From: an uncultured Lachnospiraceae bacterium
GTDB taxonomy: Bacteria > Bacillota > Clostridia > Lachnospirales > Lachnospiraceae
Length of the DNA stretch: 30,901 nucleotides
Reading direction: 5' to 3'
Assembly: GCA_910585995.1 (NCBI GenBank)
Contig: CAJUGG010000087.1
Location: 1-30,901, forward strand
The notes beneath the pieces were generated by a model. The model was not told the origin of the DNA. It ran no database searches and saw only the letters and a program-made list of their open reading frames with translations. This document shows, in pieces, positions 15,656 through 23,826 of this stretch. Made by a program: the position numbers and the translations under genes. Each line of letters opens with the position of its first letter. The stretch's first letter is position 1.

Positions 15656-15684
15656 AAATCGTTGCCCCTTTTTTGTTTTTATTT

Positions 15685-15713
15685 ATTTTATCATGTTAGC
15701 TTTCCCTTCACAA
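15685..15713 (-). promoter_or_regulatory. Predicted promoter of the epimerase-deoC unit
   Basis: On the minus strand TTGTGA (15713-15708), 17-bp spacer, TAAAAT (15690-15685), 30 bp before the ATG. Confidence 0.55.
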
Positions 15714-15736
15714 CCCAATAATTGCTGTGATATAAT
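15707..15736 (+). promoter_or_regulatory. Predicted promoter of the DUF6472 unit
   Basis: TTCACA (15707-15712), 18-bp spacer, TATAAT (15731-15736), 26 bp before the ATG at 15762. Its -35 box coincides with that of the opposite promoter. Confidence 0.6.
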
Positions 15737-15761
15737 ACGAAAATGGCAGGAGGCAGACTTT

Positions 15762-15944
15762 ATGAGTGCAAGAACCAGTTGTGAGATGTGCAGCAATTAT
15801 GTGTATGATGATGACTATGATTATTATGTCTGTGAGATGGATCTGGATGAAGATGAGATGTATCGTTTTTTAAGCAGCTCTGTGGACAACTGTCCCTATT
15901 TTCGAGGAGAAGACGAGTACCAGATTGTAAGGAAGCAGATGTAA
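15762..15944 (+). CDS. DUF6472-type small acidic four-cysteine protein
   Basis: The function is unknown. The product is 60 aa from the ATG at 15762, which has AGGAGG upstream; in-frame sequence before it lies over the promoter. Seen: Cys7 and Cys10 (CEMC), Cys24 and Cys44 (NCPYF), a highly acidic middle (YDDDYDYY, LDEDEMYRF) and a basic C-terminus (IVRKQM). Four Cys in this layout could bind zinc. I recall this pattern as DUF6472, common in Lachnospiraceae. It lies 11 bp before the glycosylase/YbaK fusion gene, so they are probably translated from one message; a shared role is only a guess. Confidence 0.75.
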   Translation: MSARTSCEMCSNYVYDDDYDYYVCEMDLDEDEMYRFLSSSVDNCPYFRGEDEYQIVRKQM

Positions 15945-15954
15945 GGAGGATCAG

Positions 15955-16944
15955 ATGTTGGAAAAAGAGAACACTTCCTATCAGCATGTGGAGCATACCT
16001 TTGCTCCGGTCTATGACAAGAACTCCAAGATTTTGATTCTGGGAAGCTTTCCGTCGGTTAAATCCAGGGAGCAGAACTTTTACTACGGACATCCGCAGAA
16101 TCGATTCTGGAAAGTGTTGGCCAGGCTTACCAAAGAAGTGCTGCCAGAGACGGTGGAAGAGAAAAAGAAGCTTATGCTTCGGCACCAGATTGCCCTCTGG
16201 GATGTGGTGGCCAGTTGCGAGATCATCGGTTCGAGCGACAGCAGCATCCGGCATGTGGTGCCGGCAGATATCGTAAGGATCGTAAGAGAGAGCCAGATCG
16301 ACAAGATCTTTGCCAACGGAGAAAAAGCGTACAGACTATATCAAAAATACTGTGAAAAAGAGACAGGGATTACGGCTGTTAAGCTGCCTTCGTCGAGTCC
16401 TGCCAATGCTGTGTATACGCTGGATCGCTTAACGGAGATCTGGGGAGCATTGATATTTGACAGAAAAGAGGAGAAAAAAGTGGCATTTGAGAGAGCAAAA
16501 GAGTATCTGAAACAATTTGGTCTGGAAGACCGCGTGATGGAATTTGACACTTCCAGCGCAACGGTGGAGCTGGCAGCGCAGGCAGTGGGCTGTGAGCCGG
16601 CTAGGATCGCCAAGACGCTGTCTTTTAAAGTGGAAGAGCAGTGCATCCTGATCGTGGCAGCAGGTGATGCCAGAGTGGACAATAAAAAATATAAGGCACA
16701 GTTTCACACCAAGGCCAAGATGCTGACGTTTGACGAGGTGGAAGAATTGACGGGGCACGCTGTGGGGGGCGTCTGTCCTTTTGGGGTAAACGAAGGCGTA
16801 AAGGTCTATCTGGATGAGTCTTTAAAGCGTTTTGACGTGGTGTATCCGGCCTGTGGAAGTTCTAACAGTGCAGTCCAACTGACTTTAGAAGAGTTAGAGC
16901 GGGCTTCTAACTATGTAGCCTGGGTGGATGTGTGCAAGGAATAG
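15955..16944 (+). CDS. DNA-deoxyinosine glycosylase fused to YbaK/EbsC deacylase domain
   Basis: One open frame of 329 aa with two unrelated enzymes. Residues about 15-165 match the DNA-deoxyinosine (hypoxanthine) glycosylase branch of the uracil-DNA-glycosylase superfamily: ILGSFPSVKSRE, YYGHPQNRFW, ALWDVVASCEI and SSSPAN. They should remove deaminated bases from DNA. Residues about 172-329 match YbaK/EbsC/ProX-type aminoacyl-tRNA deacylases: SSATVELAAQAVGCEPARIAKTL, a conserved Lys in DNKKYK, GGVCPFG and VYPACGSSNSAVQL. They should hydrolyse mischarged tRNA. GGAGG precedes the ATG. No stop, frameshift or internal ribosome site was noticed at the join. The domain calls are firm; the reason for the fusion is unknown. 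Confidence 0.88.
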   Translation: MLEKENTSYQHVEHTFAPVYDKNSKILILGSFPSVKSREQNFYYGHPQNRFWKVLARLTKEVLPETVEEKKKLMLRHQIALWDVVASCEIIGSSDSSIRHVVPADIVRIVRESQIDKIFANGEKAYRLYQKYCEKETGITAVKLPSSSPANAVYTLDRLTEIWGALIFDRKEEKKVAFERAKEYLKQFGLEDRVMEFDTSSATVELAAQAVGCEPARIAKTLSFKVEEQCILIVAAGDARVDNKKYKAQFHTKAKMLTFDEVEELTGHAVGGVCPFGVNEGVKVYLDESLKRFDVVYPACGSSNSAVQLTLEELERASNYVAWVDVCKE

Positions 16945-16981
16945 AAGAAATAGATGGATAAAGTATAGAGTTTTGCACATA

Positions 16982-17011
16982 CTATCTCCGAACATGATAA
17001 GAAGGAGATAG
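16982..17011 (+). promoter_or_regulatory. Inverted repeat covering the rubrerythrin ribosome site
   Basis: CTATCTCC (16982-16989) and GGAGATAG (17004-17011) are a perfect 8-bp inverted repeat around 14 bases. The right arm contains the Shine-Dalgarno GGAG, so the RNA hairpin would hide the ribosome site. A DNA operator is the alternative reading. Confidence 0.55.
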
Positions 17012-17014
17012 AGG

Positions 17015-17548
17015 ATGGAACTAAAAGGAAGTAAGACCGAACAGAATCTGATTGCTGCGTTTGCCGGAGAATCCGAGGCAAGAAATAAGTACACCTACTA
17101 CGCAGAGCGGGCAAGAGAGAATGGCTATGAGCAGATCGCAGATCTTTTTGAAGCAACTGCAGACAATGAGATGGCTCATGCAAAACAGTGGTTTGAAGCG
17201 CTCAAAGGGATTGGCACCACCGAGGAAAATCTAAAAGATGCGGCGGCGGGAGAACATTTTGAGTGGAGCGAGATGTATGCCACTTTTGCAAAGGAAGCAA
17301 GAGAAGAGGGATTTACACAGTTGGCGTCCAAATTTGAGCTGGTGGCCAAGATCGAAAAAGAACATGAAGAACGCTATTTGAAACTTTTGGGGAATGTGGA
17401 AAACAAACTGGTGTTCTCTGAAAAGGGTGAGGCGATCTGGGTGTGTCAAAACTGTGGTCATGTCCATGTGGGAGAGAGTGCGCCGCAGATCTGTCCGGTC
17501 TGCGCCTATCCGCAGGCATATTTTGAACGAAAAGCCACCAATTACTAA
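17015..17548 (+). CDS. rbr: Rubrerythrin
   Basis: Cytoplasmic non-haem diiron peroxidase that removes hydrogen peroxide in anaerobes, 177 aa. The N-terminal four-helix domain (about 1-135) has the iron ligands in FAGESEARNKY, DNEMAHAKQW and KIEKEHEERY. The C-terminal rubredoxin-like domain (about 140-175) has CQNCGHVHVG and CPVCAYPQAYF, two CxxC pairs for one iron. The length fits classic rubrerythrin. AAGGAG precedes the ATG but is inside an inverted repeat. It lies 70 bp after the glycosylase fusion. I could not define a convincing promoter of its own. Confidence 0.96.
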   Translation: MELKGSKTEQNLIAAFAGESEARNKYTYYAERARENGYEQIADLFEATADNEMAHAKQWFEALKGIGTTEENLKDAAAGEHFEWSEMYATFAKEAREEGFTQLASKFELVAKIEKEHEERYLKLLGNVENKLVFSEKGEAIWVCQNCGHVHVGESAPQICPVCAYPQAYFERKATNY

Positions 17549-17564
17549 GGGACGAAAAAAACTC

Positions 17565-17593
17565 TTTTCATTTCTCACTGTGTGTGCTATACT
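17565..17593 (+). promoter_or_regulatory. Predicted promoter of the SCIFF locus
   Basis: TTTTCA (17565-17570), 17-bp spacer, TATACT (17588-17593), 43 bp before the SCIFF ATG. The -35 is weak and the -10 good. Confidence 0.5.
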
Positions 17594-17636
17594 ATGGGCA
17601 ATTCGTGTAAAACAATGAGAAACAGGAGGAAAAGTG

Positions 17637-17780
17637 ATGAAGCACATTAAGACTTTAAATACGCAGACCTTACAGAACACCATGAAAAAAGGTGGATGCG
17701 GCGAGTGCCAGACGTCCTGCCAGTCCGCATGTAAGACTTCCTGCACCGTGGGAAATCAGAGCTGCGAAAATAAGAGATAG
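17637..17780 (+). CDS. scfA: SCIFF ribosomal peptide precursor (six Cys in forty-five)
   Basis: Precursor of a ranthipeptide-type (thioether-bridged) natural product found almost throughout Clostridia. Translation gives 47 residues beginning MKHIKTLNTQTLQNTMKKGG, a leader, followed by a core with Cys at 21, 24, 28, 32, 36 and 43, exactly six. AGGAGG lies 8 bp before the ATG. The downstream gene is the matching radical-SAM maturase, which should link Cys sulfur to alpha or side-chain carbons of core residues. The mature product's role is still debated in the field. A terminator between the two genes should give more precursor than enzyme. Confidence 0.95.
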   Translation: MKHIKTLNTQTLQNTMKKGGCGECQTSCQSACKTSCTVGNQSCENKR

Positions 17781-17797
17781 CATAATGCAAAAGAATG

Positions 17798-17824
17798 AGC
17801 AGCGGCAGCGTCGCTGCTTATTTT
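17798..17824 (+). terminator. Attenuating terminator between SCIFF precursor and maturase
   Basis: AGCAGCG (17798-17804), 7-base loop, CGCTGCT (17812-17818), then TATTTT. The stem is short, so partial read-through to the maturase gene, which has no clear promoter of its own, is likely. Confidence 0.7.
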
Positions 17825-17849
17825 CTTGAAGAGTCAGAAAGGGGAACGT

Positions 17850-19235
17850 ATGGTTCACCAATATCAGAATAATGGTTATAATATCCTTTTGGATGTGAAC
17901 AGTGGCTCGGTGCATGTGGTGGATGAGATGGTCTATGAGATGATACCCTATTATCAGGAAAAAGGCAGAGAAGAGACCATACACCTGTTGTCAGATAAAT
18001 ATCCCGAAGAGGAGTTAAGAGAGGCCGCGGATGATTTAGATGAGCTGATCAAAGCGGGGAAGCTGTTTACGGAGGATATCTATGAGAACTACATCCAGGA
18101 GATTGTAGAGTCCAAAAAGCCTGTGGTAAAGGCATTGTGCCTGCATATTGCACATGACTGCAACCTGGCCTGTCGCTACTGCTTTGCGGAAGAGGGAGAA
18201 TATCATGGACGCCGGGCACTGATGAGTTATGAGGTAGGCAAAAAGGCGCTGGATTTTCTGATTGCCAATTCGGGCAGCCGGAAGAACTTGGAAGTGGATT
18301 TTTTTGGAGGAGAACCACTTTTGAACTGGCAGGTGGTCAAGGACTTAGTCGCTTATGGGCGGGAACAGGAGAAGCTCCATAATAAGAAGTTTCGGTTTAC
18401 GCTGACTACCAACGGCGTACTGCTCAATGAGGAAGTGCAGGAGTTCGTCAACAAGGAGATGAGCAATGTAGTGCTCAGTATAGACGGGCGAAAAGAAGTT
18501 CATGACCGCATGCGTCCTTTTAGAAATGGAACCGGCAGTTATGATCTGGTCGTGCCTAAGTTTCAAAAGTTAGCTGACAGCAGAGATCAAAAAAACTATT
18601 ATGTCAGAGGAACCTTTACCAAGTACAATAAGGATTTTTCCAAGGATGTACTGCATCTTAGAGACTTGGGATTTCAACAGATCTCTGTGGAGCCTGTGGT
18701 GGGGACAGAGGATGAGGAGTATGCTCTGCACGCAGAAGATCTGCCGGAAGTATTTGCAGAGTATGACAAGCTGGCGGCTGAGATGGCAAGGCGGCATGGC
18801 ACCAAAGAAGATTTTGTATTTTTTCATTTTATGCTGGATTTGACCGGCGGACCCTGTGTGGCCAAGAGGCTTTCCGGATGTGGTTCCGGAACCGAATATC
18901 TGGCAGTCACTCCCTGGGGAGACTTATATCCCTGTCATCAGTTTGTAGGGGAAGAGAAGTACCTGATGGGAAATGTGGATGAAGGCATAATAAGAACATA
19001 TGTTCGAGAAGAATTTAAAAACTGCAATGTCTATGCCAAGAAAGCTTGCAGAGACTGTTTTGCAAAATTCTACTGCAGCGGCGGATGCGCGGCCAATTCC
19101 TATAAATTTCACGGCTCGATTGACAAGGCTTATGAGGTTAGTTGTGAATTGGAGAGAAAACGCGTGGAATGTGCGATTATGTTAAAAGCCGCAACAGCAG
19201 AGAAAGATGAGGTGGAAAGTGATGAAGAAAAATAA
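17850..19235 (+). CDS. scfB: Radical-SAM SCIFF peptide maturase
   Basis: Radical S-adenosylmethionine enzyme that installs thioether cross-links in the SCIFF peptide, 461 aa from the ATG at 17850 (AAAGGGG upstream). An in-frame TTG at 17826 lies at the terminator tail and is unlikely. Domains: an N-terminal peptide-recognition (RRE-like) region (1-95), the SAM cluster Cys104-x3-Cys108-x2-Cys111 (CNLACRYCF), FFGGEPLLN, and a C-terminal SPASM region with CGSGTEYLAVTPWGDLYPCHQ, CRDCFAKFYCSGGC and a last Cys near 445 for two auxiliary Fe-S clusters. It follows the precursor directly. Its last codons overlap the secDF start by 14 bp, implying coupled translation. Confidence 0.95.
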   Translation: MVHQYQNNGYNILLDVNSGSVHVVDEMVYEMIPYYQEKGREETIHLLSDKYPEEELREAADDLDELIKAGKLFTEDIYENYIQEIVESKKPVVKALCLHIAHDCNLACRYCFAEEGEYHGRRALMSYEVGKKALDFLIANSGSRKNLEVDFFGGEPLLNWQVVKDLVAYGREQEKLHNKKFRFTLTTNGVLLNEEVQEFVNKEMSNVVLSIDGRKEVHDRMRPFRNGTGSYDLVVPKFQKLADSRDQKNYYVRGTFTKYNKDFSKDVLHLRDLGFQQISVEPVVGTEDEEYALHAEDLPEVFAEYDKLAAEMARRHGTKEDFVFFHFMLDLTGGPCVAKRLSGCGSGTEYLAVTPWGDLYPCHQFVGEEKYLMGNVDEGIIRTYVREEFKNCNVYAKKACRDCFAKFYCSGGCAANSYKFHGSIDKAYEVSCELERKRVECAIMLKAATAEKDEVESDEEK

Positions 19236-21375
19236 AGCGGTTATCACACTGCTTTTGACGGTGATTCTTACAGGTCTTCTGCTCTATACAGCAGCAGTTG
19301 GCTGGGGAGAAAATGCATCAGGAGCAGCAAAGAATATCAAGCTGGGTCTGGATCTGGCAGGCGGTGTCAGTATTACATATGAAGCCGTGGGAGAGGGCAC
19401 ACCGTCCGCAGAGGATATGTCGGATACCATCTACAAGCTGCAAAAGCGTGTGGAAGTCTACAGCACTGAGGCAGAAGTCTATCAGGAAGGCACAGACCGG
19501 ATCAACATCGAGATCCCTGGTGTGACCGATGCCAATACCATCCTGGCAGAACTGGGCAAACCAGGTTCCCTGCAGTTTCAGACTATGGACGGGACAGTGG
19601 TGTTAGAAGGTACAGACGTGGCAGATGCCAAGGCTGGTTCTTATACCGATGAATTTACCGGAAACAGAGAATATGTGGTGGAGCTTACGCTGACCTCAGA
19701 AGGTACAGGAAAATTTGCCACCGCCACTTCTGAAAATATCGGAAAACAGATCGCGATTGTGTATGATGGAGAAGTGATCAGTGCGCCTACGGTCAATGAG
19801 ACCATCGGAAATGGACAGGCTCAGATCAGCGGAAGTTTCACATTTGAAGAGGCGGATCAGTTGGCTTCTACCATCCGTATTGGCGGATTGTCCTTAGAGC
19901 TTCAGGAGCTGCGTTCGAATGTGGTAGGAGCAAAGTTAGGAGAAGAGGCGATCCATACCAGCTTAAGGGCGGGTCTTATCGGCTTTTTGCTGGTGCTGCT
20001 CTTTATGATTATTGCTTACCGGATCATGGGTGTGGCAGCAGGCATTGCGCTGACTTCTTATGTGGGCTTGGTGCTGGGTTTGTTAAATGGATTTAATATG
20101 ACACTGACCCTGCCTGGTATCGCAGGTATCATCCTTTCGATTGGTATGGCTGTGGATGCCAACGTGATTATCTTTGCCCGTATCCGGGAAGAGCTGGTAA
20201 CGGGAAAGACCGTGCGTTCTTCGATGAAGATCGGTTTTCAGAAGGCACTCTCGGCTATTGTAGACGGTAATATTACCACCTTGATTGCAGCCCTGGTGCT
20301 GTCTTTAAAAGGTTCCGGCAGTGTCAAAGGATTCGCACAGACATTGGCTCTTGGTATTGTCGTCTCCATGTTTACCGCACTTGTTGTGACGAAACTGGTA
20401 TTACAAGCTCTGTATGCTCTGGGCTTACAGGATGTGAAATACTACGGAGTTGCCAAGGAGCGTGCACAGATCGATTTCCTTGGAAAGAGAAAGATCTGCT
20501 TTGTTGTCTCTTTGGTGGTGATTGCAGGCGGTCTGGTGCTGATGGGCGTCAATGCCGGCAGCAAAAAAGGCGCATTGGCCTACAGCCTGGAATTTCAGGG
20601 CGGTACATCTACTACAGTGGAATTTAACGAAGATATGAGCATCGAGGACATTGACGCCAAGGTAGTTCCGGTAGTGTCCGAGATAACTGGGGATAACGAT
20701 ATCCAGACGCAGAAAGTGGCCGGGACCACACAGGTGATCATCAAGACCAAGGAGCTGGATCTGGCTGGACGTGAGGCGCTCAATGAGAAGATCGCAGAGA
20801 CTTTTGGCGTGGACAAGACCACGATTACTGCAGAAAATATCAGTGGCGCCATCAGTAAGGAAGTGAAAAATGATGCGATTGTGGCGGTCATTATCGCGAC
20901 GATCTGTATGCTTCTCTATATTTGGGTACGCTTTAAAGATGTGCGTTTTGCTACCAGTGCCGTGGCGGCGCTTCTGCATGATGTGCTGGTGGTGCTGGCA
21001 TTTTATGCAGTGGCACGTGTCTCCGTGGGAAATACCTTTATCGCTTGTATGCTGACGATTGTGGGTTATTCCATCAATGCGACGATTGTCATCTTTGACC
21101 GTATCCGCGAGAATATGGTGGATATGAAGCGAAAGGATACGTTGGACAATGTGGTAAATGCAAGTATTACACAGACGCTGACAAGAAGTATCTACACATC
21201 ACTGACCACATTTGTGATGGTGGCTGTTCTGTATGTGCTGGGAGTGGCTTCCATCAAAGAGTTTGCTCTGCCGCTGATGGTGGGTATTGTATGTGGTGCC
21301 TATTCGTCTGTATGCATCACCGGAGCACTGTGGTATCTGATGAAGACAAAGATTACACAAAAAGAAAATGCATAA
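19222..21375 (+). CDS. secDF: Fused SecDF protein-export subunit
   Basis: Inner-membrane partner of SecYEG that uses the proton gradient to pull secreted proteins outward. SecD and SecF are fused in one chain of 717 aa. SecD half: an N-terminal helix, KLGLDLAGGVSITYE, a P1 outer domain, then GIAGIILSIGMAVDANVIIFARIREE. SecF half: EFQGGTSTTVEF and a second helix set with IVGYSINATIVIFDRIREN. The start ATG (19222, AGGTGG upstream) lies inside the end of the SCIFF maturase gene; an ATG five codons earlier is possible. The overlap links SCIFF maturation with export genes. Ends at a terminator. Confidence 0.95.
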   Translation: MKKNKAVITLLLTVILTGLLLYTAAVGWGENASGAAKNIKLGLDLAGGVSITYEAVGEGTPSAEDMSDTIYKLQKRVEVYSTEAEVYQEGTDRINIEIPGVTDANTILAELGKPGSLQFQTMDGTVVLEGTDVADAKAGSYTDEFTGNREYVVELTLTSEGTGKFATATSENIGKQIAIVYDGEVISAPTVNETIGNGQAQISGSFTFEEADQLASTIRIGGLSLELQELRSNVVGAKLGEEAIHTSLRAGLIGFLLVLLFMIIAYRIMGVAAGIALTSYVGLVLGLLNGFNMTLTLPGIAGIILSIGMAVDANVIIFARIREELVTGKTVRSSMKIGFQKALSAIVDGNITTLIAALVLSLKGSGSVKGFAQTLALGIVVSMFTALVVTKLVLQALYALGLQDVKYYGVAKERAQIDFLGKRKICFVVSLVVIAGGLVLMGVNAGSKKGALAYSLEFQGGTSTTVEFNEDMSIEDIDAKVVPVVSEITGDNDIQTQKVAGTTQVIIKTKELDLAGREALNEKIAETFGVDKTTITAENISGAISKEVKNDAIVAVIIATICMLLYIWVRFKDVRFATSAVAALLHDVLVVLAFYAVARVSVGNTFIACMLTIVGYSINATIVIFDRIRENMVDMKRKDTLDNVVNASITQTLTRSIYTSLTTFVMVAVLYVLGVASIKEFALPLMVGIVCGAYSSVCITGALWYLMKTKITQKENA

Positions 21376-21384
21376 AAGAGACAT

Positions 21385-21412
21385 GGCTGTCGCATTTTGC
21401 GGCAGCCTTTTT
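21385..21412 (+). terminator. Terminator after secDF
   Basis: GGCTGTCGCA (21385-21394), loop TTT, TGCGGCAGCC (21398-21407, one G-U) and a run of five T. Confidence 0.9.
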
Positions 21413-21492
21413 CAATGGATTTGGGGTTGTGGAGGAGAAGAAACTGTAGTAGAATGTTAGGAAAAACGAAAGAAAAAGTGGAGGCAGCAGGC

Positions 21493-23184
21493 ATGGCGAA
21501 GTGGGTGGAGATTCGTAAGGGGGCTGATTTTCAGGAGATTGGAGTGCGTTTTGGGATAACGCCTTTTACCGCCCGGTTGATACGGAATAAGGATATTGTA
21601 GGAGAAGAACAGATCGAACAGTATCTGCATGGTGACTGCAGAGATCTGCATCCGGCGACTTTGATGAAAGGGGTGACAGAAGCCGTAGCACTTCTAAGGG
21701 AAAAGATTGAAAAAAAAGCATCCATCCGGATCATTGGAGATTATGATATCGACGGGGTATGTGCTACTTATATATTTCTAAAGGGACTTAAAAGAGCCGG
21801 GGCAAACGTGGATACGGATATTCCAGACCGGATCAAGGATGGGTATGGACTCAATCAGGAGTTGATTCAGAGAGCCTATGAGGCAGGTGTGGATACTATT
21901 GTCACCTGCGACAACGGGATTGCCGCTCCCAAGGAAGTAGATTATGCAAAATCTCTGGGCATGACTGTGATTGTTACCGATCACCATGAACTGCAGGAAG
22001 TGGTGCCCAAGGCAGATGTGGTGGTCAATCCACGGCAGCCGGATTGTCCTTATCCCTATAAGAAGCTGTGCGGGGCAGCGGTTGCCTTAAAGCTTGTCCA
22101 GGCGCTCTGGGAGAGCCTTGGATACCCACAGGAGTTGACTTATCAGGAACTTTTGATGTTTGCCGCTTTTGCGACTGTAGGGGATGTAATGGACCTCACA
22201 GGCGAGAACCGGATCCTGGTGCGGGAGGGATTAAAACTCTTGCGGGAGACTGCGCATCCTGGGATGTCCGCTCTGATTGAAGTCAATGAGCTGAACCGGG
22301 AACGGCTGTCGGCCTATCATATCGGATTTGTCTTAGGGCCTTGTATCAATGCGAGCGGAAGGCTTCATACAGCCAAGCGGGCATTGGAGCTTTTGGATAC
22401 GCAGGAGAAAGAGTTAGCGCTTACACGGGCTAAGGAATTAAAGGCGATGAATGATGAGCGCAAGGCATTAACGGAGAAAGGGGTGGAGGCGGCCGTCGCA
22501 CAGATGGAGAGCAGCCCGCTTAAGGAGGACAGGGTATTGGTGATCTATCTGCCGGACTGTCATGAGAGTCTGGCGGGGATTATTGCCGGCAGAATCAGGG
22601 AACGCTATTATCGCCCGGTATTTGTGCTGACGGACGCAGAAGAGGCAGTCAAGGGTTCCGGGCGTTCCATCGAAGCTTATTCTATGTTTGAAGAGATGAG
22701 TAAGTGTAAAGAATTATTTATAAAGTATGGCGGACATCCCATGGCTGCCGGACTGTCCATATCCAAAGAGCGGGTGGAAGAATTTCGCCGCCGTCTCAAT
22801 GAGGACTGCCGCCTGACTAAAGAGGATCTGACCGAAGTGATCCATATCGATATGGCACTGCCTTTTTCGTGTGTGTCAGAGACACTGGTGGAAGAACTAG
22901 AGCTTTTGGAGCCTTTTGGGAAAGGCAATACAAAGCCGGTCTTTGCCGTCCGCAATGTGCGGATCTTAGAATCCAGGGTACTGGGAAAACATCAGAATGT
23001 ACTGCGGATGAAGCTGATGGATGAGAGCCGCACGATATTGGAGGGGATCTATTTTAACAGTTGTATGCAGGACGTGCTTTTGGATTTGCAGAGAAAGCCA
23101 ACTATGCATATGCTATATTATCCGGAGATCAATGAATATCGCGGACAGAGAAATCTACAGCTTCGCATATTGAATTATTGCTGA
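21493..23184 (+). CDS. recJ: Single-stranded-DNA exonuclease RecJ
   Basis: 5'-3' exonuclease acting in recombination and mismatch or base-excision repair, 563 aa from the ATG at 21493, chosen because GGAGG lies 8 bp before it; an upstream TTG lies in the secDF terminator and an ATG at 21454 has a ribosome site too far away. DHH-family motifs are intact: GDYDIDGVCAT, VTCDNGI, TDHHEL, GPCINASGRL and the DHHA1 motif GGHPMAAGLS. The C-terminal nucleic-acid-binding (OB-like) part contains EPFGKGNTKP. It starts a block with apt and the RelA/SpoT gene. Confidence 0.94.
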   Translation: MAKWVEIRKGADFQEIGVRFGITPFTARLIRNKDIVGEEQIEQYLHGDCRDLHPATLMKGVTEAVALLREKIEKKASIRIIGDYDIDGVCATYIFLKGLKRAGANVDTDIPDRIKDGYGLNQELIQRAYEAGVDTIVTCDNGIAAPKEVDYAKSLGMTVIVTDHHELQEVVPKADVVVNPRQPDCPYPYKKLCGAAVALKLVQALWESLGYPQELTYQELLMFAAFATVGDVMDLTGENRILVREGLKLLRETAHPGMSALIEVNELNRERLSAYHIGFVLGPCINASGRLHTAKRALELLDTQEKELALTRAKELKAMNDERKALTEKGVEAAVAQMESSPLKEDRVLVIYLPDCHESLAGIIAGRIRERYYRPVFVLTDAEEAVKGSGRSIEAYSMFEEMSKCKELFIKYGGHPMAAGLSISKERVEEFRRRLNEDCRLTKEDLTEVIHIDMALPFSCVSETLVEELELLEPFGKGNTKPVFAVRNVRILESRVLGKHQNVLRMKLMDESRTILEGIYFNSCMQDVLLDLQRKPTMHMLYYPEINEYRGQRNLQLRILNYC

Positions 23185-23262
23185 TTATACATTTTTGTGG
23201 TATATTTAAGTTTATATGACCGTTCTTTGATACGGATGAAATTTTCACAGGGGGTAATACAA

Positions 23263-23787
23263 ATGAAAAAAGTAGAAGACTATGTGGTAAGTATCCCGGA
23301 TTTTCCGGAACCTGGGATTATCTTTCGGGATGTGACGTCTGTTCTGCAGGATGCAGACGGGTTAAAACTTGCCATTGACGGGATCCAGGAAAAATTAAAA
23401 GGACTGGAATTTGATGTGATCGCCGGAACCGAATCCAGAGGATTTATCTTTGGCATGCCGGTGGCATATAATCTTCACAAGCCATTTGTGCTGGTGCGTA
23501 AAAAGGGAAAGCTTCCCAGAGAGACCGTGTCTAAGGAATATGATCTGGAGTATGGCAGTGCAGTGATCGAGATGCATAAAGACTCCATCAAGCCGGGACA
23601 AAAAGTGGTACTCGTGGATGACCTGATCGCCACAGGAGGAACTATTCAGGCAGCGGCAAAGTTGGTGGAAGCACTTGGCGGTGAGGTTGTGAAGATGGTC
23701 TTTTTAATGGAACTTGCCGGTTTAAAGGGCAGAGAGAGACTGAAAGGATACGACGTGGAGAGCGTCATTTGTTACGAAGGAAAATAA
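23263..23787 (+). CDS. apt: Adenine phosphoribosyltransferase
   Basis: Purine salvage enzyme converting adenine and PRPP to AMP, 174 aa from the ATG at 23263 (AGGGGGT 7 bp upstream). The first residues KKVEDYVVSIPDFPEPGI followed by FRDVT are the typical Apt start; the longer frame upstream is unlike the family. The PRPP-binding motif is VVLVDDLIATGGT, and the dimer and flexible-loop region has RKKGKLPRETVS. It lies between recJ and the (p)ppGpp gene, an order I recall in many Firmicutes. Confidence 0.96.
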   Translation: MKKVEDYVVSIPDFPEPGIIFRDVTSVLQDADGLKLAIDGIQEKLKGLEFDVIAGTESRGFIFGMPVAYNLHKPFVLVRKKGKLPRETVSKEYDLEYGSAVIEMHKDSIKPGQKVVLVDDLIATGGTIQAAAKLVEALGGEVVKMVFLMELAGLKGRERLKGYDVESVICYEGK

Positions 23788-23826
23788 TCAAATTTTATTC
23801 AATTTTTGATGGAAACGGTGATGAAC

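Noticed and set aside
21397..21492. N-terminal extension of RecJ from a TTG start
   Set aside because: The TTG is in the secDF terminator stem; GGAGG before the ATG at 21493 and the family-like N-terminus fit better.
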